From an uncultured bacterium (GTDB lineage: Bacteria; Cyanobacteriota; Vampirovibrionia; Gastranaerophilales; Gastranaerophilaceae): DNA of 64,000 nucleotides. The position numbers were made by a program, and so were the translations under genes. A model generated the notes under the pieces. That model saw only the letters and a list, made by a program, of their open reading frames with translations, was not told where the DNA came from and did not search any database. The stretch spans positions 42,714 to 106,713 of the forward strand of contig CADAKY010000004.1 in NCBI GenBank assembly GCA_902788575.1. Reading direction: 5' to 3'. Shown here piece after piece: positions 1 through 10,568 of this stretch (position 1 is the first letter of the stretch; each line of letters begins with the position of its first letter).

Positions 1-1
1 A

Positions 2-562
2 ATGCAAAAAAGTAATGAAGATTTGCTGGGCTTGGTTAATGCACTTTTGGAAGTCTACAAGTATGATGCAGATAAACTGATTCTGACTAAAACCGATTTT
101 AATATTTATAACCTCGTTAAACAAGTATATGACGAACTTTCACCGCTTGCAAAATCTAAAAATATAGAATTTGGAATTGTATGCGAAAACCAAGATATTG
201 AAATTAATGCAGACAGAAGTGAACTTAGAAGAGTTATTTGCAACCTCTGCGGAAACGCAATAAATTACACGCAAGAAAACGGAAAAGTCACAATTACGCT
301 AAAACACGAAGGCAGCGATTTAATATTCTCGGTTGCAGATAACGGTTCGGGAATTCCGGAAGAAGATATTCCAAATATGTTCCAGAGATTTTCACAGGGA
401 ACAAGCAAAAAGCGCTCCACAGGCACAGGTTTAGGCTTATATCTATCCCGCCAGATTATTGAATCTCATGGCGGAAAAATCTGGCTGGAAAGCGTTCTTA
501 ATAAGGGCAGTGAATTTTCATTCCTGCTTACGGATGTAGTTAAAGAAAAGGTGAACTCATGA
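2..562 (+). CDS. Sensor histidine kinase, C-terminal part (5' end outside window)
   Basis: This is the C-terminal ATPase half of a membrane or cytosolic sensor histidine kinase. It shows an N-box (VICNLCGNAINYT), a G1 box (ADNGSGIPEED), an F-box (MFQRFSQGT) and a G2 box (GTGLGLYLSRQI). The first residues look like the end of the dimerisation helix (EDLLGLVNALLEVYKYD), so the phosphorylated histidine lies left of the window. The stop overlaps the start of the next gene in an ATGA, so kinase and response regulator are translationally coupled and are very probably cognate. The signal sensed cannot be told from this part. Confidence 0.93.
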   Translation: MQKSNEDLLGLVNALLEVYKYDADKLILTKTDFNIYNLVKQVYDELSPLAKSKNIEFGIVCENQDIEINADRSELRRVICNLCGNAINYTQENGKVTITLKHEGSDLIFSVADNGSGIPEEDIPNMFQRFSQGTSKKRSTGTGLGLYLSRQIIESHGGKIWLESVLNKGSEFSFLLTDVVKEKVNS

Positions 563-1221
563 TAAATGTTTTATTAGTGGAAGACCACGAACTATACAGA
601 ATGGGGCTTGCAATGCTTTTGAGCAAAGCTGACGATATTAATCTTTCTGCTGAAGCCGCAGACGGATTAGACGGAATTAAAAAAGCAAGAGAATGTTCAC
701 CGGACGTAATATTGATGGATATAGGACTTCCGAATATTGACGGAATAGAGGCTACACAAAGAATCAAAGAATTTAATCCGGATGTTAAAATATTAATATT
801 TACTTCCCGCGACAGCGAAAATGATGTATTTGAAGCATTTAAGGCAGGCGCTGACGGATATATTATGAAAGGCGCAACACCGGAACAAACAATTTCCGCA
901 ATAAAATCGGTTTACGAAGGTGTCGGCTGGATTGACCCGAGTATTGCAAAAATGGTATTTTCTAACCTCCAAAAACCGTCAGCTGGCAATATAACAGAAC
1001 CGGATACATCAAAGAAAGCTAATAATACATATGGACTTACGGAAAGAGAACTGGACGTTCTTTCTCTGATGGTGGAAGGACTTACCAATCCTGAAATTGC
1101 TGACAAGCTTGTTATCACAAGAGCAACTGCAAAAGCTCACGTACACAGCATTCTTCAAAAGCTTTGCGTTACAACCCGTACACAAGCATCTTATACAGCT
1201 ATGAAAGAGGGATTAGTCTAA
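559..1221 (+). CDS. NarL/FixJ-family response regulator
   Basis: Two-domain regulator of 220 residues. The N-terminal receiver has the acidic pair E8-D9, the phospho-acceptor D54 (ILMD), T82 and K104. The C-terminal LuxR-type helix-turn-helix (about 155-218) begins LTEREL and contains GLTNPEIADKLVITRATAKAHVHSILQKL. It is expected to be phosphorylated by the kinase encoded just upstream, with which it overlaps by 4 nt, and then to bind DNA. Its stop TAA shares its last base with the ATG of the next gene (TAATG), so all three genes form one coupled operon. The target genes are unknown. Confidence 0.95.
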   Translation: MINVLLVEDHELYRMGLAMLLSKADDINLSAEAADGLDGIKKARECSPDVILMDIGLPNIDGIEATQRIKEFNPDVKILIFTSRDSENDVFEAFKAGADGYIMKGATPEQTISAIKSVYEGVGWIDPSIAKMVFSNLQKPSAGNITEPDTSKKANNTYGLTERELDVLSLMVEGLTNPEIADKLVITRATAKAHVHSILQKLCVTTRTQASYTAMKEGLV

Positions 1222-2453
1222 TGTTTTCGGCACTTGCAGGAATGATAATGGCTGCAAAAGTTCATTGCACCGAAATTAAATACAACATGACGCGCAAAAA
1301 AGACCGTCAGGTTTCTGAAATGATTTACAGAAACAAAATTGATAAAATCGGTGAAACGGAAAAATATCAAAAGAGCCGCCTTCCGGAATCGGGTTATATG
1401 ACGGTTGCAGAATACGAAGCAAAGTCAAAAGCCTTAACCAGAAAAGAAATAAGCGCAAAGGTTCTGGACAAAGCGGAAATACCAAAAGATGAACACATGG
1501 TATACGTTCCGCAGCACAAATTTAAACTCGTAAAATACAATGACCCCGTGGGTACACCGGAATTATCATTGCCCAGAAAACTGAATTTTGACAGACAGAT
1601 TAATGCTCAAGGTATTGTATCAGGCGATTTTACCAAAATGGTTTATCCTGCGGTTTATTATTATGCACAGAGTGACTGCACAAGCTGTGATCTGTTTTTA
1701 ATCAACCTTGACCCAAATTTATCAAATCTTGAAAAAGTTAAAACTGCAAACATAGTTAATCGCGAAACAAAACCATTGATTTCCACCGAAAAAGACATCG
1801 ATACCAAGTTTATTTTCAGAACACTTACCCCTATTGACTTTTCATCTGATAATACAAGGCTCGTTGTTAAGGAAAAAACCGGACACAGGCATGACGGTAT
1901 TTGGAAAACGGAACTCTGGGTATACGATTTTGTGAAACAGGAAGCAAAAAAACTTCCGGAAATTCGGGAAGCGATTGTTCACTATTGGCTGAATAAAAAT
2001 GGTGTCAATTTTGATGAAAAACGATGGGATATATACCCGCTCGGCTTTGATGCAAACAATGAAAACCGTGTAATAGTTTGCGCTTATGCCTTCACAGGAG
2101 ATGCTCCGCAATTTTTGGGAACATGGAGTATTGATGTTGATGGAGTAGAATCCAGACTGGAAGATTTATCCGGAATAAGCCTGCCCGTTGCGATTACCGG
2201 ATACAGGCTTGAAGAAGAAGCGGATGTAATTCCAGCATCAGAAGTTAAATTTGAAGCAAAACAAGTAAAAAACGAAAACAAACAAAAAGAAAAAGAAATT
2301 AAGAAAAATCAAAAATTTGAAAATTCTCAAAGAAAAGTTGAATACAAAAGAAAAATCCGCCAGATGGATATGGAAACAATGTTAAAAGTCAAAGCAAGAC
2401 AAGATTTTTTGAAACAAAAATACAAAAAACCGGTCGATGGCGCAACCGAATAA
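1221..2453 (+). CDS. Unknown protein coupled to the two-component operon
   Basis: 410-residue protein of no family I recognise. I chose the ATG at 1221, which overlaps the preceding TAA by one base; the frame is open 57 nt further upstream but that lies inside the regulator gene. The middle (about 100-330) is rich in short beta-strand-like segments, with phrases such as FSSDNTRLVVKEK and TELWVYDF that resemble blades of TolB/WD-like propellers. This resemblance is only suggestive. The last 80 residues are highly charged (KNENKQKEKEIKKNQKFEN) and likely helical or coiled. There is no signal peptide. Coupling to the regulator suggests a role in the same response. The next gene, dnaG, starts 46 nt later with its own promoter. 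Confidence 0.7.
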   Translation: MFSALAGMIMAAKVHCTEIKYNMTRKKDRQVSEMIYRNKIDKIGETEKYQKSRLPESGYMTVAEYEAKSKALTRKEISAKVLDKAEIPKDEHMVYVPQHKFKLVKYNDPVGTPELSLPRKLNFDRQINAQGIVSGDFTKMVYPAVYYYAQSDCTSCDLFLINLDPNLSNLEKVKTANIVNRETKPLISTEKDIDTKFIFRTLTPIDFSSDNTRLVVKEKTGHRHDGIWKTELWVYDFVKQEAKKLPEIREAIVHYWLNKNGVNFDEKRWDIYPLGFDANNENRVIVCAYAFTGDAPQFLGTWSIDVDGVESRLEDLSGISLPVAITGYRLEEEADVIPASEVKFEAKQVKNENKQKEKEIKKNQKFENSQRKVEYKRKIRQMDMETMLKVKARQDFLKQKYKKPVDGATE

Positions 2454-2499
2454 ATACTTAAAATCTTTTTTTCATTCTGTTTTGTGCTAAAATATTGCT

Positions 2500-4389
2500 A
2501 TGGTAATGGCAAGTTCATTTGAAGAATTAATTTCTCTTATTAAAGACCGGCTGGATATAGTAGATGTTGTATCACAATATGTTGCTTTAAAAAGAAGCGG
2601 TGCGAATTATTGGGGATTATGTCCTTTTCACGACGACAAAAAGCCCTCTATGTCAGTAAGCCCGTCTAAAGGTATTTATAAGTGCTTCTCATGCGGTGCC
2701 GGCGGTGATGCACTTAATTTTCTGGTAAAAATCCAAAACAGAGAATACAAAGACGTTATTTTTGAACTTGCAGATAAATTCGGGATTGAACTTCCCAAAA
2801 AAATGAACAAAAACCCCGAACAAAAAAATCAAAAAAAGGAAATGATTCGCGCATGCAAAAAAGCTGCGGATTTTTATCATCTGCAGTTAAAAACAGCCTC
2901 CGACTCAACCAAAGCAACATCTGCTCTGAAAAAACGTGATATTACAGAAGATATTATTAATACATTTAACCTCGGCTGGGCGCCAAATCAGTACGACTGT
3001 TTGTATAAAGAACTAAAACAGGAATTCAAAGACGAAATTCTTGAACAAGCGGGATTAATCCTAAAATCTAATAAAGGCGGATGGATTGACCGTTTCAGAA
3101 ACAGAATAATAATTCCTATAAGAAACGAAAACGGCGAATACGTAGCATTTGGGGCACGTGCGGTTGATGAAGGACAAAACCCGAAATACCTGAATTCTTC
3201 CGATTCTCTTATTTATAATAAAAGCCGATTACTCTTTGGACTGGATACTGCACAGGAAACCATCAAAGAAAAAGATGGTGTAATAATCATGGAAGGGTAT
3301 TTTGATGTTATTTCCGCACAATCCCATGGGGTAAAAAATGCCGTAGCCTCCTGCGGAACAGCACTAACTCAAGACCATGTAAAGCTTTTATCAAGATATA
3401 CAAAATCAAGAAAAATTTATCTGTCTTTTGATACCGATAGTGCCGGAATTAATGCTACGAAAAAAGGAAGTTCAGTAATAAAAGAAACGCTTTCCGCTCT
3501 GGGGAACATTAAACAATTTGATGAAAGCCATATATCATCAGCTAATGCGGAAAAATATGCCTGTGAAATTCGCGTTGTATCACCTCCTCAAGGCAAAGAC
3601 CCTGATGAATTTATCCGGACAATGGGCGGAGAAGCATTTATGGAATATATTAAAAATGCACCGCTTTTAATTGATTTTTTGCTTAATAACGCATTAAAAA
3701 ATAAAAATTCCGCAAAAACTCCGCAGGAAAAAGCGGAACTTGTCGAACAAATTATAGAAATATTAAAAGATGTTAACAATAAAATTATTCAAACAGAATA
3801 TGTTAAGATGGTTTCAACTATTCTTAATATTGACGAAAACGCTTTAATCAAGGAGCTTTCACGCTATGCAAACAAGCTTGAATATCAACCAAAAATTCAG
3901 GAAAATAAAAAACTTGTAACAAAATCTTCACAATTTGAAGAAAAAGCGCAAAAAAATTTATTGAGCGTTTTTCTAACAACTGATAGTCAACTTAGTTATG
4001 AAAAACTCAGTGAAATTATCCCAAAAGATATCATTCATGATGAAACGTTAATAATTGTAAAAAATACAATTGACAAATTTGCTAATACAATAAATAATGT
4101 TAGGGAATTGACAAAAAAATTATTTACGGAATTCATAGAGGATGATAACTTAACCCGAATATTGACAGATATAGTAGAACTCTCCGAAGCCTTTAAAGGA
4201 CTTGATGCGGAAGAATTTGAAAATGCTGTAAGGGAAAATATAACTAGATTAAGACGATGCTATCAGGAAAAAGAAAATGCTAAAATTCGTCACCAATATC
4301 AAGAAGTTAATGATGATGAAATAGAAGCACTAAAAATCCAAATGCAGCTTCGCGACAGATTAAAATTAAGAACTGGAGAAAATAAATGA
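2500..4389 (+). CDS. dnaG: DNA primase DnaG
   Basis: Makes the RNA primers for chromosome replication. The N-terminal zinc-binding domain has C41-x2-H44 and C62-x2-C65 ([17 protein letters not shown]). The catalytic core and TOPRIM domain follow ([22 protein letters not shown], then [10 protein letters not shown] and LSFDTDSAG with the metal-binding acidic residues). A C-terminal helicase-binding region ends the 629-residue protein, the normal length. The extended -10 TGCTAAAAT ends 6 nt before the ATG at 2500 and there is no Shine-Dalgarno, so the mRNA is probably leaderless; the ATG at 2506 is a less likely start. It overlaps rpoD by ATGA, the core of the classical macromolecular-synthesis operon. 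Confidence 0.97.
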   Translation: MVMASSFEELISLIKDRLDIVDVVSQYVALKRSGANYWGLCPFHDDKKPSMSVSPSKGIYKCFSCGAGGDALNFLVKIQNREYKDVIFELADKFGIELPKKMNKNPEQKNQKKEMIRACKKAADFYHLQLKTASDSTKATSALKKRDITEDIINTFNLGWAPNQYDCLYKELKQEFKDEILEQAGLILKSNKGGWIDRFRNRIIIPIRNENGEYVAFGARAVDEGQNPKYLNSSDSLIYNKSRLLFGLDTAQETIKEKDGVIIMEGYFDVISAQSHGVKNAVASCGTALTQDHVKLLSRYTKSRKIYLSFDTDSAGINATKKGSSVIKETLSALGNIKQFDESHISSANAEKYACEIRVVSPPQGKDPDEFIRTMGGEAFMEYIKNAPLLIDFLLNNALKNKNSAKTPQEKAELVEQIIEILKDVNNKIIQTEYVKMVSTILNIDENALIKELSRYANKLEYQPKIQENKKLVTKSSQFEEKAQKNLLSVFLTTDSQLSYEKLSEIIPKDIIHDETLIIVKNTIDKFANTINNVRELTKKLFTEFIEDDNLTRILTDIVELSEAFKGLDAEEFENAVRENITRLRRCYQEKENAKIRHQYQEVNDDEIEALKIQMQLRDRLKLRTGENK

Positions 4390-5483
4390 CTCAAAAAAGA
4401 AATTCACACTCATCAGTAATAAGCGTAGAAGAAGAAAATCTCGACATGCTTAATTTTGACTCAGACAAAGACCTTGACGAAGGTGTCGATGATTATATTG
4501 AAACAGACTTAGGTACTGACAACATCGAAGACATTGTTTCTACTTCCAAAATGAGCGGAGTAAAAAGCGAAGATTTTTATATGATGGATTCCATTGATTC
4601 ATCCCGCGATGCTTCACCGGAAAATGAAGTTCAGCGCGGAATGGCAGTAGAAGACCCTGTTAGATTGTATTTAAGAGAAATCGGCAGAATCAAATTGTTA
4701 TCAACTTCCGAAGAAATCGAACTTGCAAGAAAGATTATACAAGGCGGAACTCCGGGGGCAATCGCAAAGAGAAAATTGGTACAAGCAAACTTAAGACTTG
4801 TTGTTTCTATTGCAAAAAAATATGTAGGACGCGGAATGTTGTTCCTTGACCTTATTCAGGAAGGTAATTTGGGTTTAATTCGTGCGGCAGAAAAATTTGA
4901 CCATGAAAGAGGATTCAAATTCTCTACTTATGCTACATGGTGGATAAGACAAGCAATTACAAGAGCTATCGCCGATCAGGCAAGAACAATTCGTATTCCT
5001 GTTCACATGGTTGAAACAATTAATAAATTAAAGAAAGTTACAAGACGCTTGGCTCAGGAACTTTCAAGAAAACCAACCGAGGAAGAATTAGCAGTGGAAA
5101 TGGGTGTTTCCATTCCGAAATTAAGAGAAATTGTTAAAATTGCACAAGAACCTTTATCACTGGAAACTCCTATAGGTAAAGAAGAAGATTCAAGATTGGG
5201 TGATTTTATAGAAGATAAAGAGGCTGACGCGCCTATTAAGACCGTTGCTTCCGAACTTTTGAGAGAAGACCTTGCAGAAGTTCTTTGCACACTTTCTCCG
5301 CGTGAAAGAGACGTTTTAAGATTACGTTTCGGTATGGATGACGGACGTCAGAGAACTCTGGAAGAAGTCGGACAGCTATTCGGCGTTACGCGTGAACGTA
5401 TCAGACAAATTGAAGCAAAGGCTTTAAGAAAATTACGTCACCCGAACAGAAGCAAACGTTTAAGAGAATACGTAGAAAACTAA
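4386..5483 (+). CDS. rpoD: Primary sigma factor RpoD (sigma-70)
   Basis: Housekeeping sigma factor, 365 residues. Region 1.2 ([17 protein letters not shown]), region 2 ([54 protein letters not shown]), region 3 and the region 4.2 helix-turn-helix ([20 protein letters not shown]) are all intact. About 85 acidic, Asp/Glu-rich residues precede region 1.2. The standard region 2.4 and 4.2 sequences fit the TTGACA/TATAAT-like promoters seen across this window. Its ATG overlaps the dnaG stop. A strong bidirectional terminator follows 10 nt after the stop. Confidence 0.98.
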   Translation: MTQKRNSHSSVISVEEENLDMLNFDSDKDLDEGVDDYIETDLGTDNIEDIVSTSKMSGVKSEDFYMMDSIDSSRDASPENEVQRGMAVEDPVRLYLREIGRIKLLSTSEEIELARKIIQGGTPGAIAKRKLVQANLRLVVSIAKKYVGRGMLFLDLIQEGNLGLIRAAEKFDHERGFKFSTYATWWIRQAITRAIADQARTIRIPVHMVETINKLKKVTRRLAQELSRKPTEEELAVEMGVSIPKLREIVKIAQEPLSLETPIGKEEDSRLGDFIEDKEADAPIKTVASELLREDLAEVLCTLSPRERDVLRLRFGMDDGRQRTLEEVGQLFGVTRERIRQIEAKALRKLRHPNRSKRLREYVEN

Positions 5484-5493
5484 AAAATATCAT

Positions 5494-5522
5494 AAAAAGC
5501 GGGATTGTTTCCCGCTTTTTTT
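5494..5522. terminator. Bidirectional terminator between rpoD and the AsmA-like gene
   Basis: AAAAAGCGGG, loop ATTGTTT, CCCGCTTTTT. The A-run before and T-run after let the hairpin stop both convergent genes. Confidence 0.92.
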
Positions 5523-5548
5523 ATTTTCACAGAACTATTATCCCAATA

Positions 5549-8500
5549 TCAATTTATCCACCGGAAGCTTGTTACATAGTTGTCGCTATTAATATTTCCT
5601 TTGATTTCAGAAACGAATTTTCTGTAAGCCTTACCGGAAAGCTCTATCCCCGGAATCTTGTTAATATTTTCCAGTATTTTGGAATCTTTGGTCAAATCAA
5701 CCCCCGGAATTACATTGAATAAAGTATTTAAAGAAACATTTCCGAGCGGTCCGAACATTGTTGATATTTTTTTCGACAACATCCCCAAAACCTCCATTTC
5801 CGCAACAGAGGTTGCAAAATTATACTTACCGGCAATAAACAGGCTCAAATCTTTTCCTCTTGTAGAAATTTCAATATCCTCAGCTATTCCGTCTTTTATC
5901 TCCATTTCTCCATATATACTTGAGAAATTGCCGGTTTTCAATGGTGAAATTATATCAATCACACTATTTATCGAAAGGTTAGTTATCCCGCCTTTTAAAA
6001 GATTTCCGGCTCTCAACAGATACTCCAGAGAACCGAGCTTCGGCATTCTGCCCTCTGAAACATTAAAAGATGTTTTACCGTTAAGAGTTTCCATACATTT
6101 ATTAAATTCTTCACCGTTACACGTCAAATTTATGTTTCCGGTCAAACTGCCGTATATTTGATTATTCAAACCAAATAGAGCATAAGATATGGCATTTGCA
6201 TCAATATCTTTTGCCTTTAAATTTATTCCGGTTTGATTGTTTTTAACATTATATTTAAAACTTCCGTTAAGAGTTCCGTTTGCAACATCAAATTTGAAGT
6301 TTTCTATATTCAAAACATTATTTTCATTCAAAAAAACATTCGCCTGAACATTTTGAGCCACCAAATTTCTCAAACGAATTCTGTTAGAAGTCATTTTAAG
6401 ATTTTTTATAACCAAATCTCTGAGATTAAATCCTTCAAATGTTTCAAAGGTCCGATAATCATCAACCTGCGACATTTTTAGTTTATTTGTAATATAGTTT
6501 AAATCCATTTCTTTAGTATAGATTTCGGCATTCTCTATGTAATAAGGCGCTGTAAGTTTATTTCTCAATCTTCCTTTTATTTTAATTTCGTTACCCATAA
6601 TCTCACCCAATGAAGATATATCAATAGTTTTATCCCTAAATTGCATCGTAATATTCTTCATTGATGTATCCAAAAACGGAATATTTGTTTCAAATAAATG
6701 GAAATTACCTACTATTTTTGGATTAGAAAGCTTTCCATTAAATTTCAAATCCGAAGTAAACTGCCCTTGCTTTATATTCGGTTTTCTGAAAATTATGTTA
6801 AAAATTCTTACATCTGTAGGATTTTGAGTTTTTATACGCAAATCATGAAAATCCAAATCATCATTAAATATATCAATTCCGCCGGAAGCTTTAAGCATGT
6901 TCATTCTTGTATATCTTGTACCCTGAGACGCAATTAATTTATCATACGAAAATTCTTTTATCCTGAGTAAATGCTGCTGCAGAACATTCATATTAAGATT
7001 TACGACAAGTGCATTTTCCACATCTCCGATAATTGCACCGAGATAATATATGCTTGAATCCTTCGCCATATCAGCCTGAAGAGAAATATCAAAATCATCT
7101 TTTGTTCCGTTGAATTTTGCTTGATATACAATATCACCTTTAATTTTCATAGGATAAATTTTATTATTGTTAATATATTTATCCACAAAATCCTGTTTTG
7201 GCTTGGAATTTATGTAAAGATTAAAGTTTTGCTTTGTAAATATATCATTTATTCCGCCATCAATAAGAATCGGCATGCCGTCAGCAAGAAGATTAATTTT
7301 ATTCAGCCCCAAATAATTTCTTTTTGTATAAACACTTCCGTTTACAATTTTTATAGGTAAATTTAACGGTGTATAAGTGAATTCTACTCCGCCGAGATTT
7401 GTTGAAGCATTTATATTATTATTTCTGATTTCGGCATTAAGAGTTATTTTCCCTTTGTTAAACTTTACCTGTTTGATTGCATCTCTTATTTTAGGCGGTA
7501 AAATTGTATATTCGCCAAACATATTAATCAAAGATAATTCAAAATCCCTTAATTTAATTGAACCGTTTATATTCGGATTTGCAGTAATATTATCGACATT
7601 CAGATTTAAATCAAAAACACTTTTTGTGTTTAAAAAAGTTCCATGAATGTTTTTAATGCTCAGTTTATCATTTTTCAGACTTACCTCGCCATTTGATATC
7701 TGCAATTTATTATGAGGTTCCGCACCCAAAATTTTGGCATAAAAATTAACTTTATCATACTCAATTTCATCAATCTTACCTTTGTATTGAAGAGAAACTG
7801 ATGTAAAAATCTTTCCGAATGTATCTTTAAACTTGTCTTTTTCGGGAATAACATCACTTAAGTTTAATTTAGGTATATTTATATTAACTGCTGCCAGATT
7901 ATTTCTGACCGAAAAACTTGTATCCAAAGGAGATTTTCCTATTGAAGCAGTCAAAGCACCGTTCACATTTGTATTATCAAAATTCAAATTACCTTTTGCA
8001 TTAGTTACAGCAACACCATTCATGCCGGCTTTGTTGCCGAGCAGTATAATTTCTCCTTTTGTAAAGAAATTTTCATTAAATTTTGCCAGTTCTATGTATT
8101 TTAAATTTCCATATACTTTAAGTTTTAAATTTACCAACCCTTCTGCAACATCCAAATTTGGCAAAATATACCTTATATCACTAATAAGAGCTCCGGACGT
8201 TTTAAGGGCATTATAAAGAGAACCAAGCTCCTGATGCTCTGAATGTACATCAAAATCAAACTTGCCCGATAAATTACATGTCCCGTCAATATTAATTTTT
8301 TTGCCGTTTGCCTGACCTTTAGTTAAATTAAAAACAGCATTTTCATCATCAAATTTTAAAACAGCCTCTGCATTTTTAAGTACAAGATTAGGAATATCAT
8401 TAAAGAAGGTTTCAACATTTCGGAAATTCAAACCTCCCCATACATGCGGATTTTTTCTGTTGCCTTTTACCGTTATATCAATATTTCCGTCTCCGTGTAT

Positions 8501-9892
8501 ATCCATCAACGGAACAGGACCTATCACAAAATTGAGAATTTCATGAAGAGGCACAACTTTTTCTTCTGCAGTCGCCAAATCTACATGCTGTGTACTCCAC
8601 ACCCTCATATCCGCATACTTCACATTGTATAATTCAACTCCGCCTTTTACCCAAACCTTTTCAACACCTCCTGCCGGAACAGTAACATCATATGTCAAGT
8701 ATTTTCCCAAAAGTTTTATTTTTACGGTTGCACCCTTTGCATTCGGTATTGGTTTAGTTAAAACACCATTGTTAATAAAAATATCACCCGTTAATGACGG
8801 TTCTGCATTATCACCGGTTATATTAAGGTTTCCGATACAATCACCGTAAAACTTATATTTCTTGAGTTTGTATACATCTATATCCTCCGTAGCAAACGCA
8901 GGAAGCATTGCAATAAAGTCTTCAATTCTGGATTTATTAACCCTGATATCCAGATTAACAGCAGGGAATGCTTTTTCCAAATAGTTTGAAATCGTTCCGG
9001 AGATATTTGCACTTATCCGCTCAGAAGAAAGTTCTGCAGATTCTATATTTACAGATTTTCCCGTCAAACTGAAATTTGAAGATATTTTTAATATTTCAGG
9101 AAAAATGATAGACTTAGCTTCATCCTTCATAACAACAGCGCAATTCCTGAACACACTTTCCAAATGATTTTTATCGGTTTTAATATCAATCACACCGGAG
9201 GCTGAAACCAAATCTTTCGGCAAATAATTCTTCAAAAAGTTTGCAATCGGCTTAATATCAAGGTTTTGAACATTAATATCCGCTTCTGATTTTTTAATAT
9301 CATTATTTTGGGGCAGATACAGCTTTATATTTATTGTAGATTTATCACTTTTAGAAATAATATCGCTGTTTACATTTACTTTGATAAATCTGCCGTTTTT
9401 TCTGTAATATATATCAGAGCCGAGACAAGTAATATTTCCTTCCTGCCTTTTTAGAACAGTTTTGATTTTTCCGATTTTTACGGCATCAAATATAAATTTT
9501 TCTTTTTTAAGTTCTTTAAAAAAATCCTTATCAAGCTGAGGTTTTGTTAATAATTTTGAATTAATATCTATTTCGGAAGCGGAAATTTTATTAATATGCA
9601 CATGACCTGAAAATAAAGGTAAAATCCTTATTCGCACACTCGGTTTAATAAGATGCATATTATCATCAGTTTTTTTCAAAGATATTTTTATATCTTCAGC
9701 TTTTAGTGTTAATACCGGCAAAATACTTGTGCATAACTTAGGTTTTTCCAGTTCTATATTATAATCCGAATTATAAGAAATATTTTCTGCGACAACAGAA
9801 AGCATGGATGAGCATGCCCACGGAACAATACCCAACCAGAAAAAATATATCCCCAAAATTATAGTAATGTATTTTTTTATTAAATTATTCAT
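5549..9892 (-). CDS. Large AsmA/TamB-like envelope protein
   Basis: 1447 residues beginning with one hydrophobic anchor (about residues 7-30), followed by a long series of beta-strand repeats typical of the AsmA/TamB/YhdP group. That group forms bridges or grooves carrying lipid between inner and outer membranes. The C-terminal 250 residues (from about GSLTGNINLTCNG through SSIYGEMEIKDGIAEDIEIST to SLNTLFNVIPG) resemble the end of the protein encoded at 21598-24348, so the two are paralogues. It stands alone, converges on rpoD across a shared terminator, and has a weak purine-rich site (AAGAAGA) before the ATG. The role in lipid transport is inferred from family. Confidence 0.85.
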   Translation of the reverse strand: MNNLIKKYITIILGIYFFWLGIVPWACSSMLSVVAENISYNSDYNIELEKPKLCTSILPVLTLKAEDIKISLKKTDDNMHLIKPSVRIRILPLFSGHVHINKISASEIDINSKLLTKPQLDKDFFKELKKEKFIFDAVKIGKIKTVLKRQEGNITCLGSDIYYRKNGRFIKVNVNSDIISKSDKSTINIKLYLPQNNDIKKSEADINVQNLDIKPIANFLKNYLPKDLVSASGVIDIKTDKNHLESVFRNCAVVMKDEAKSIIFPEILKISSNFSLTGKSVNIESAELSSERISANISGTISNYLEKAFPAVNLDIRVNKSRIEDFIAMLPAFATEDIDVYKLKKYKFYGDCIGNLNITGDNAEPSLTGDIFINNGVLTKPIPNAKGATVKIKLLGKYLTYDVTVPAGGVEKVWVKGGVELYNVKYADMRVWSTQHVDLATAEEKVVPLHEILNFVIGPVPLMDIHGDGNIDITVKGNRKNPHVWGGLNFRNVETFFNDIPNLVLKNAEAVLKFDDENAVFNLTKGQANGKKINIDGTCNLSGKFDFDVHSEHQELGSLYNALKTSGALISDIRYILPNLDVAEGLVNLKLKVYGNLKYIELAKFNENFFTKGEIILLGNKAGMNGVAVTNAKGNLNFDNTNVNGALTASIGKSPLDTSFSVRNNLAAVNINIPKLNLSDVIPEKDKFKDTFGKIFTSVSLQYKGKIDEIEYDKVNFYAKILGAEPHNKLQISNGEVSLKNDKLSIKNIHGTFLNTKSVFDLNLNVDNITANPNINGSIKLRDFELSLINMFGEYTILPPKIRDAIKQVKFNKGKITLNAEIRNNNINASTNLGGVEFTYTPLNLPIKIVNGSVYTKRNYLGLNKINLLADGMPILIDGGINDIFTKQNFNLYINSKPKQDFVDKYINNNKIYPMKIKGDIVYQAKFNGTKDDFDISLQADMAKDSSIYYLGAIIGDVENALVVNLNMNVLQQHLLRIKEFSYDKLIASQGTRYTRMNMLKASGGIDIFNDDLDFHDLRIKTQNPTDVRIFNIIFRKPNIKQGQFTSDLKFNGKLSNPKIVGNFHLFETNIPFLDTSMKNITMQFRDKTIDISSLGEIMGNEIKIKGRLRNKLTAPYYIENAEIYTKEMDLNYITNKLKMSQVDDYRTFETFEGFNLRDLVIKNLKMTSNRIRLRNLVAQNVQANVFLNENNVLNIENFKFDVANGTLNGSFKYNVKNNQTGINLKAKDIDANAISYALFGLNNQIYGSLTGNINLTCNGEEFNKCMETLNGKTSFNVSEGRMPKLGSLEYLLRAGNLLKGGITNLSINSVIDIISPLKTGNFSSIYGEMEIKDGIAEDIEISTRGKDLSLFIAGKYNFATSVAEMEVLGMLSKKISTMFGPLGNVSLNTLFNVIPGVDLTKDSKILENINKIPGIELSGKAYRKFVSEIKGNINSDNYVTSFRWIN

Positions 9893-9916
9893 TTGAATCT
9901 TCTTTATAATACCAAT

Positions 9917-10028
9917 AATAAGTTAAAAAGTACAGTGCCTTAACGATTATAAGCAGACTCTAAACAACCGAAATTTTTCCATGCCGGATATTGGTCAATA
10001 GGCTGATAACCGGTCGGGCTATTTTTTA
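9917..10028 (+). ncRNA. Candidate small RNA with intrinsic terminator
   Basis: No plus-strand gene lies between 5483 and 10153, yet a terminator-like hairpin sits at 9997-10023: AATAG, one mismatch, CTGA, loop TAACCGG, TCGG, CTATT, followed by T6. A TATAAT at 9905-9910 could start a transcript near 9917, giving an RNA of about 110 nt. No clear -35 is seen, and I do not recognise an RNA family. It might equally be a leader remnant. Confidence 0.3.
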
Positions 10029-10107
10029 AGTGTACTTTTGACATTTTATCCTCAAACCCAGTGTTTACAATGGGTTTACAAAACTTAACATATACAAAAC
10101 CTCCCTC

Positions 10108-10136
10108 TTGACTTTTTAATTAATATGTTGCATAAT
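10108..10136 (+). promoter_or_regulatory. Sigma-70 promoter of the small gene at 10201
   Basis: TTGACT, 17 nt, CATAAT. The predicted start site near 10143 gives a leader of about 58 nt that ends in a GAGGTGG ribosome-binding site. Confidence 0.75.
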
Positions 10137-10200
10137 AAAAATTGTTGATGAAGTGTTAAATGAACACTTATTCAAAAACAAGAAGACCGAGGTGGTTATT

Positions 10201-10476
10201 ATGAGAATAAACAAAATTTCAAATATAAATTTTAAAGATAATGAACTTTCAAGAGAAATGCAGTCTCAAAATGCAATCCTTATGTTGAGAGATCCAAATG
10301 CTTCTGTCAGATTTCAACAAAATCGCGAAATCGCTAAAAATGCGGATGCTTCTTCTTCTGACCCGTTTACAGCATTGGGTTACAAGTTATACAGAACATT
10401 CAGCATGCTTCGCAATGAAGACGGTGAAGTTGAAAAAACAACTGACAATGAAAAGCATTTGAACACAATAGCTTAA
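10201..10476 (+). CDS. Small unknown protein with F-x-x N-terminal motif
   Basis: 91-residue protein, not recognised. The ATG at 10201 has GAGGTGG 8 nt upstream and was preferred to the in-frame ATG at 10153, whose extra 16 residues (NEHLFKNKKTEVV) have no ribosome-binding site in front. The N-terminus MRINKISNINFKDNEL resembles the Ile/Asn-rich start of several other unknown proteins here (54278, 40151). The rest is polar and mostly helical, with no signal peptide or membrane segment. It has its own promoter and terminator, so it is a single-gene unit. Confidence 0.7.
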   Translation: MRINKISNINFKDNELSREMQSQNAILMLRDPNASVRFQQNREIAKNADASSSDPFTALGYKLYRTFSMLRNEDGEVEKTTDNEKHLNTIA

Positions 10477-10511
10477 ATATAAATCTATAATATAATACAC
10501 ACACATAATTT

Positions 10512-10539
10512 AGCGGTAATTCTCGAATTATCGCTTTTA
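10512..10539 (+). terminator. Terminator after the gene at 10201
   Basis: AGCGGTAATTC paired with GAATTATCGCT (one G-T), tight loop, then TTTTAC. Confidence 0.75.
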
Positions 10540-10568
10540 CTTTATTTTCATTCAACCCATCCTATTTA

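Noticed and set aside
5658..6161. 167-residue plus-strand open frame
   Set aside because: Antisense shadow of the AsmA-like gene; no independent signal, and the minus-strand frame is far longer and has family features.
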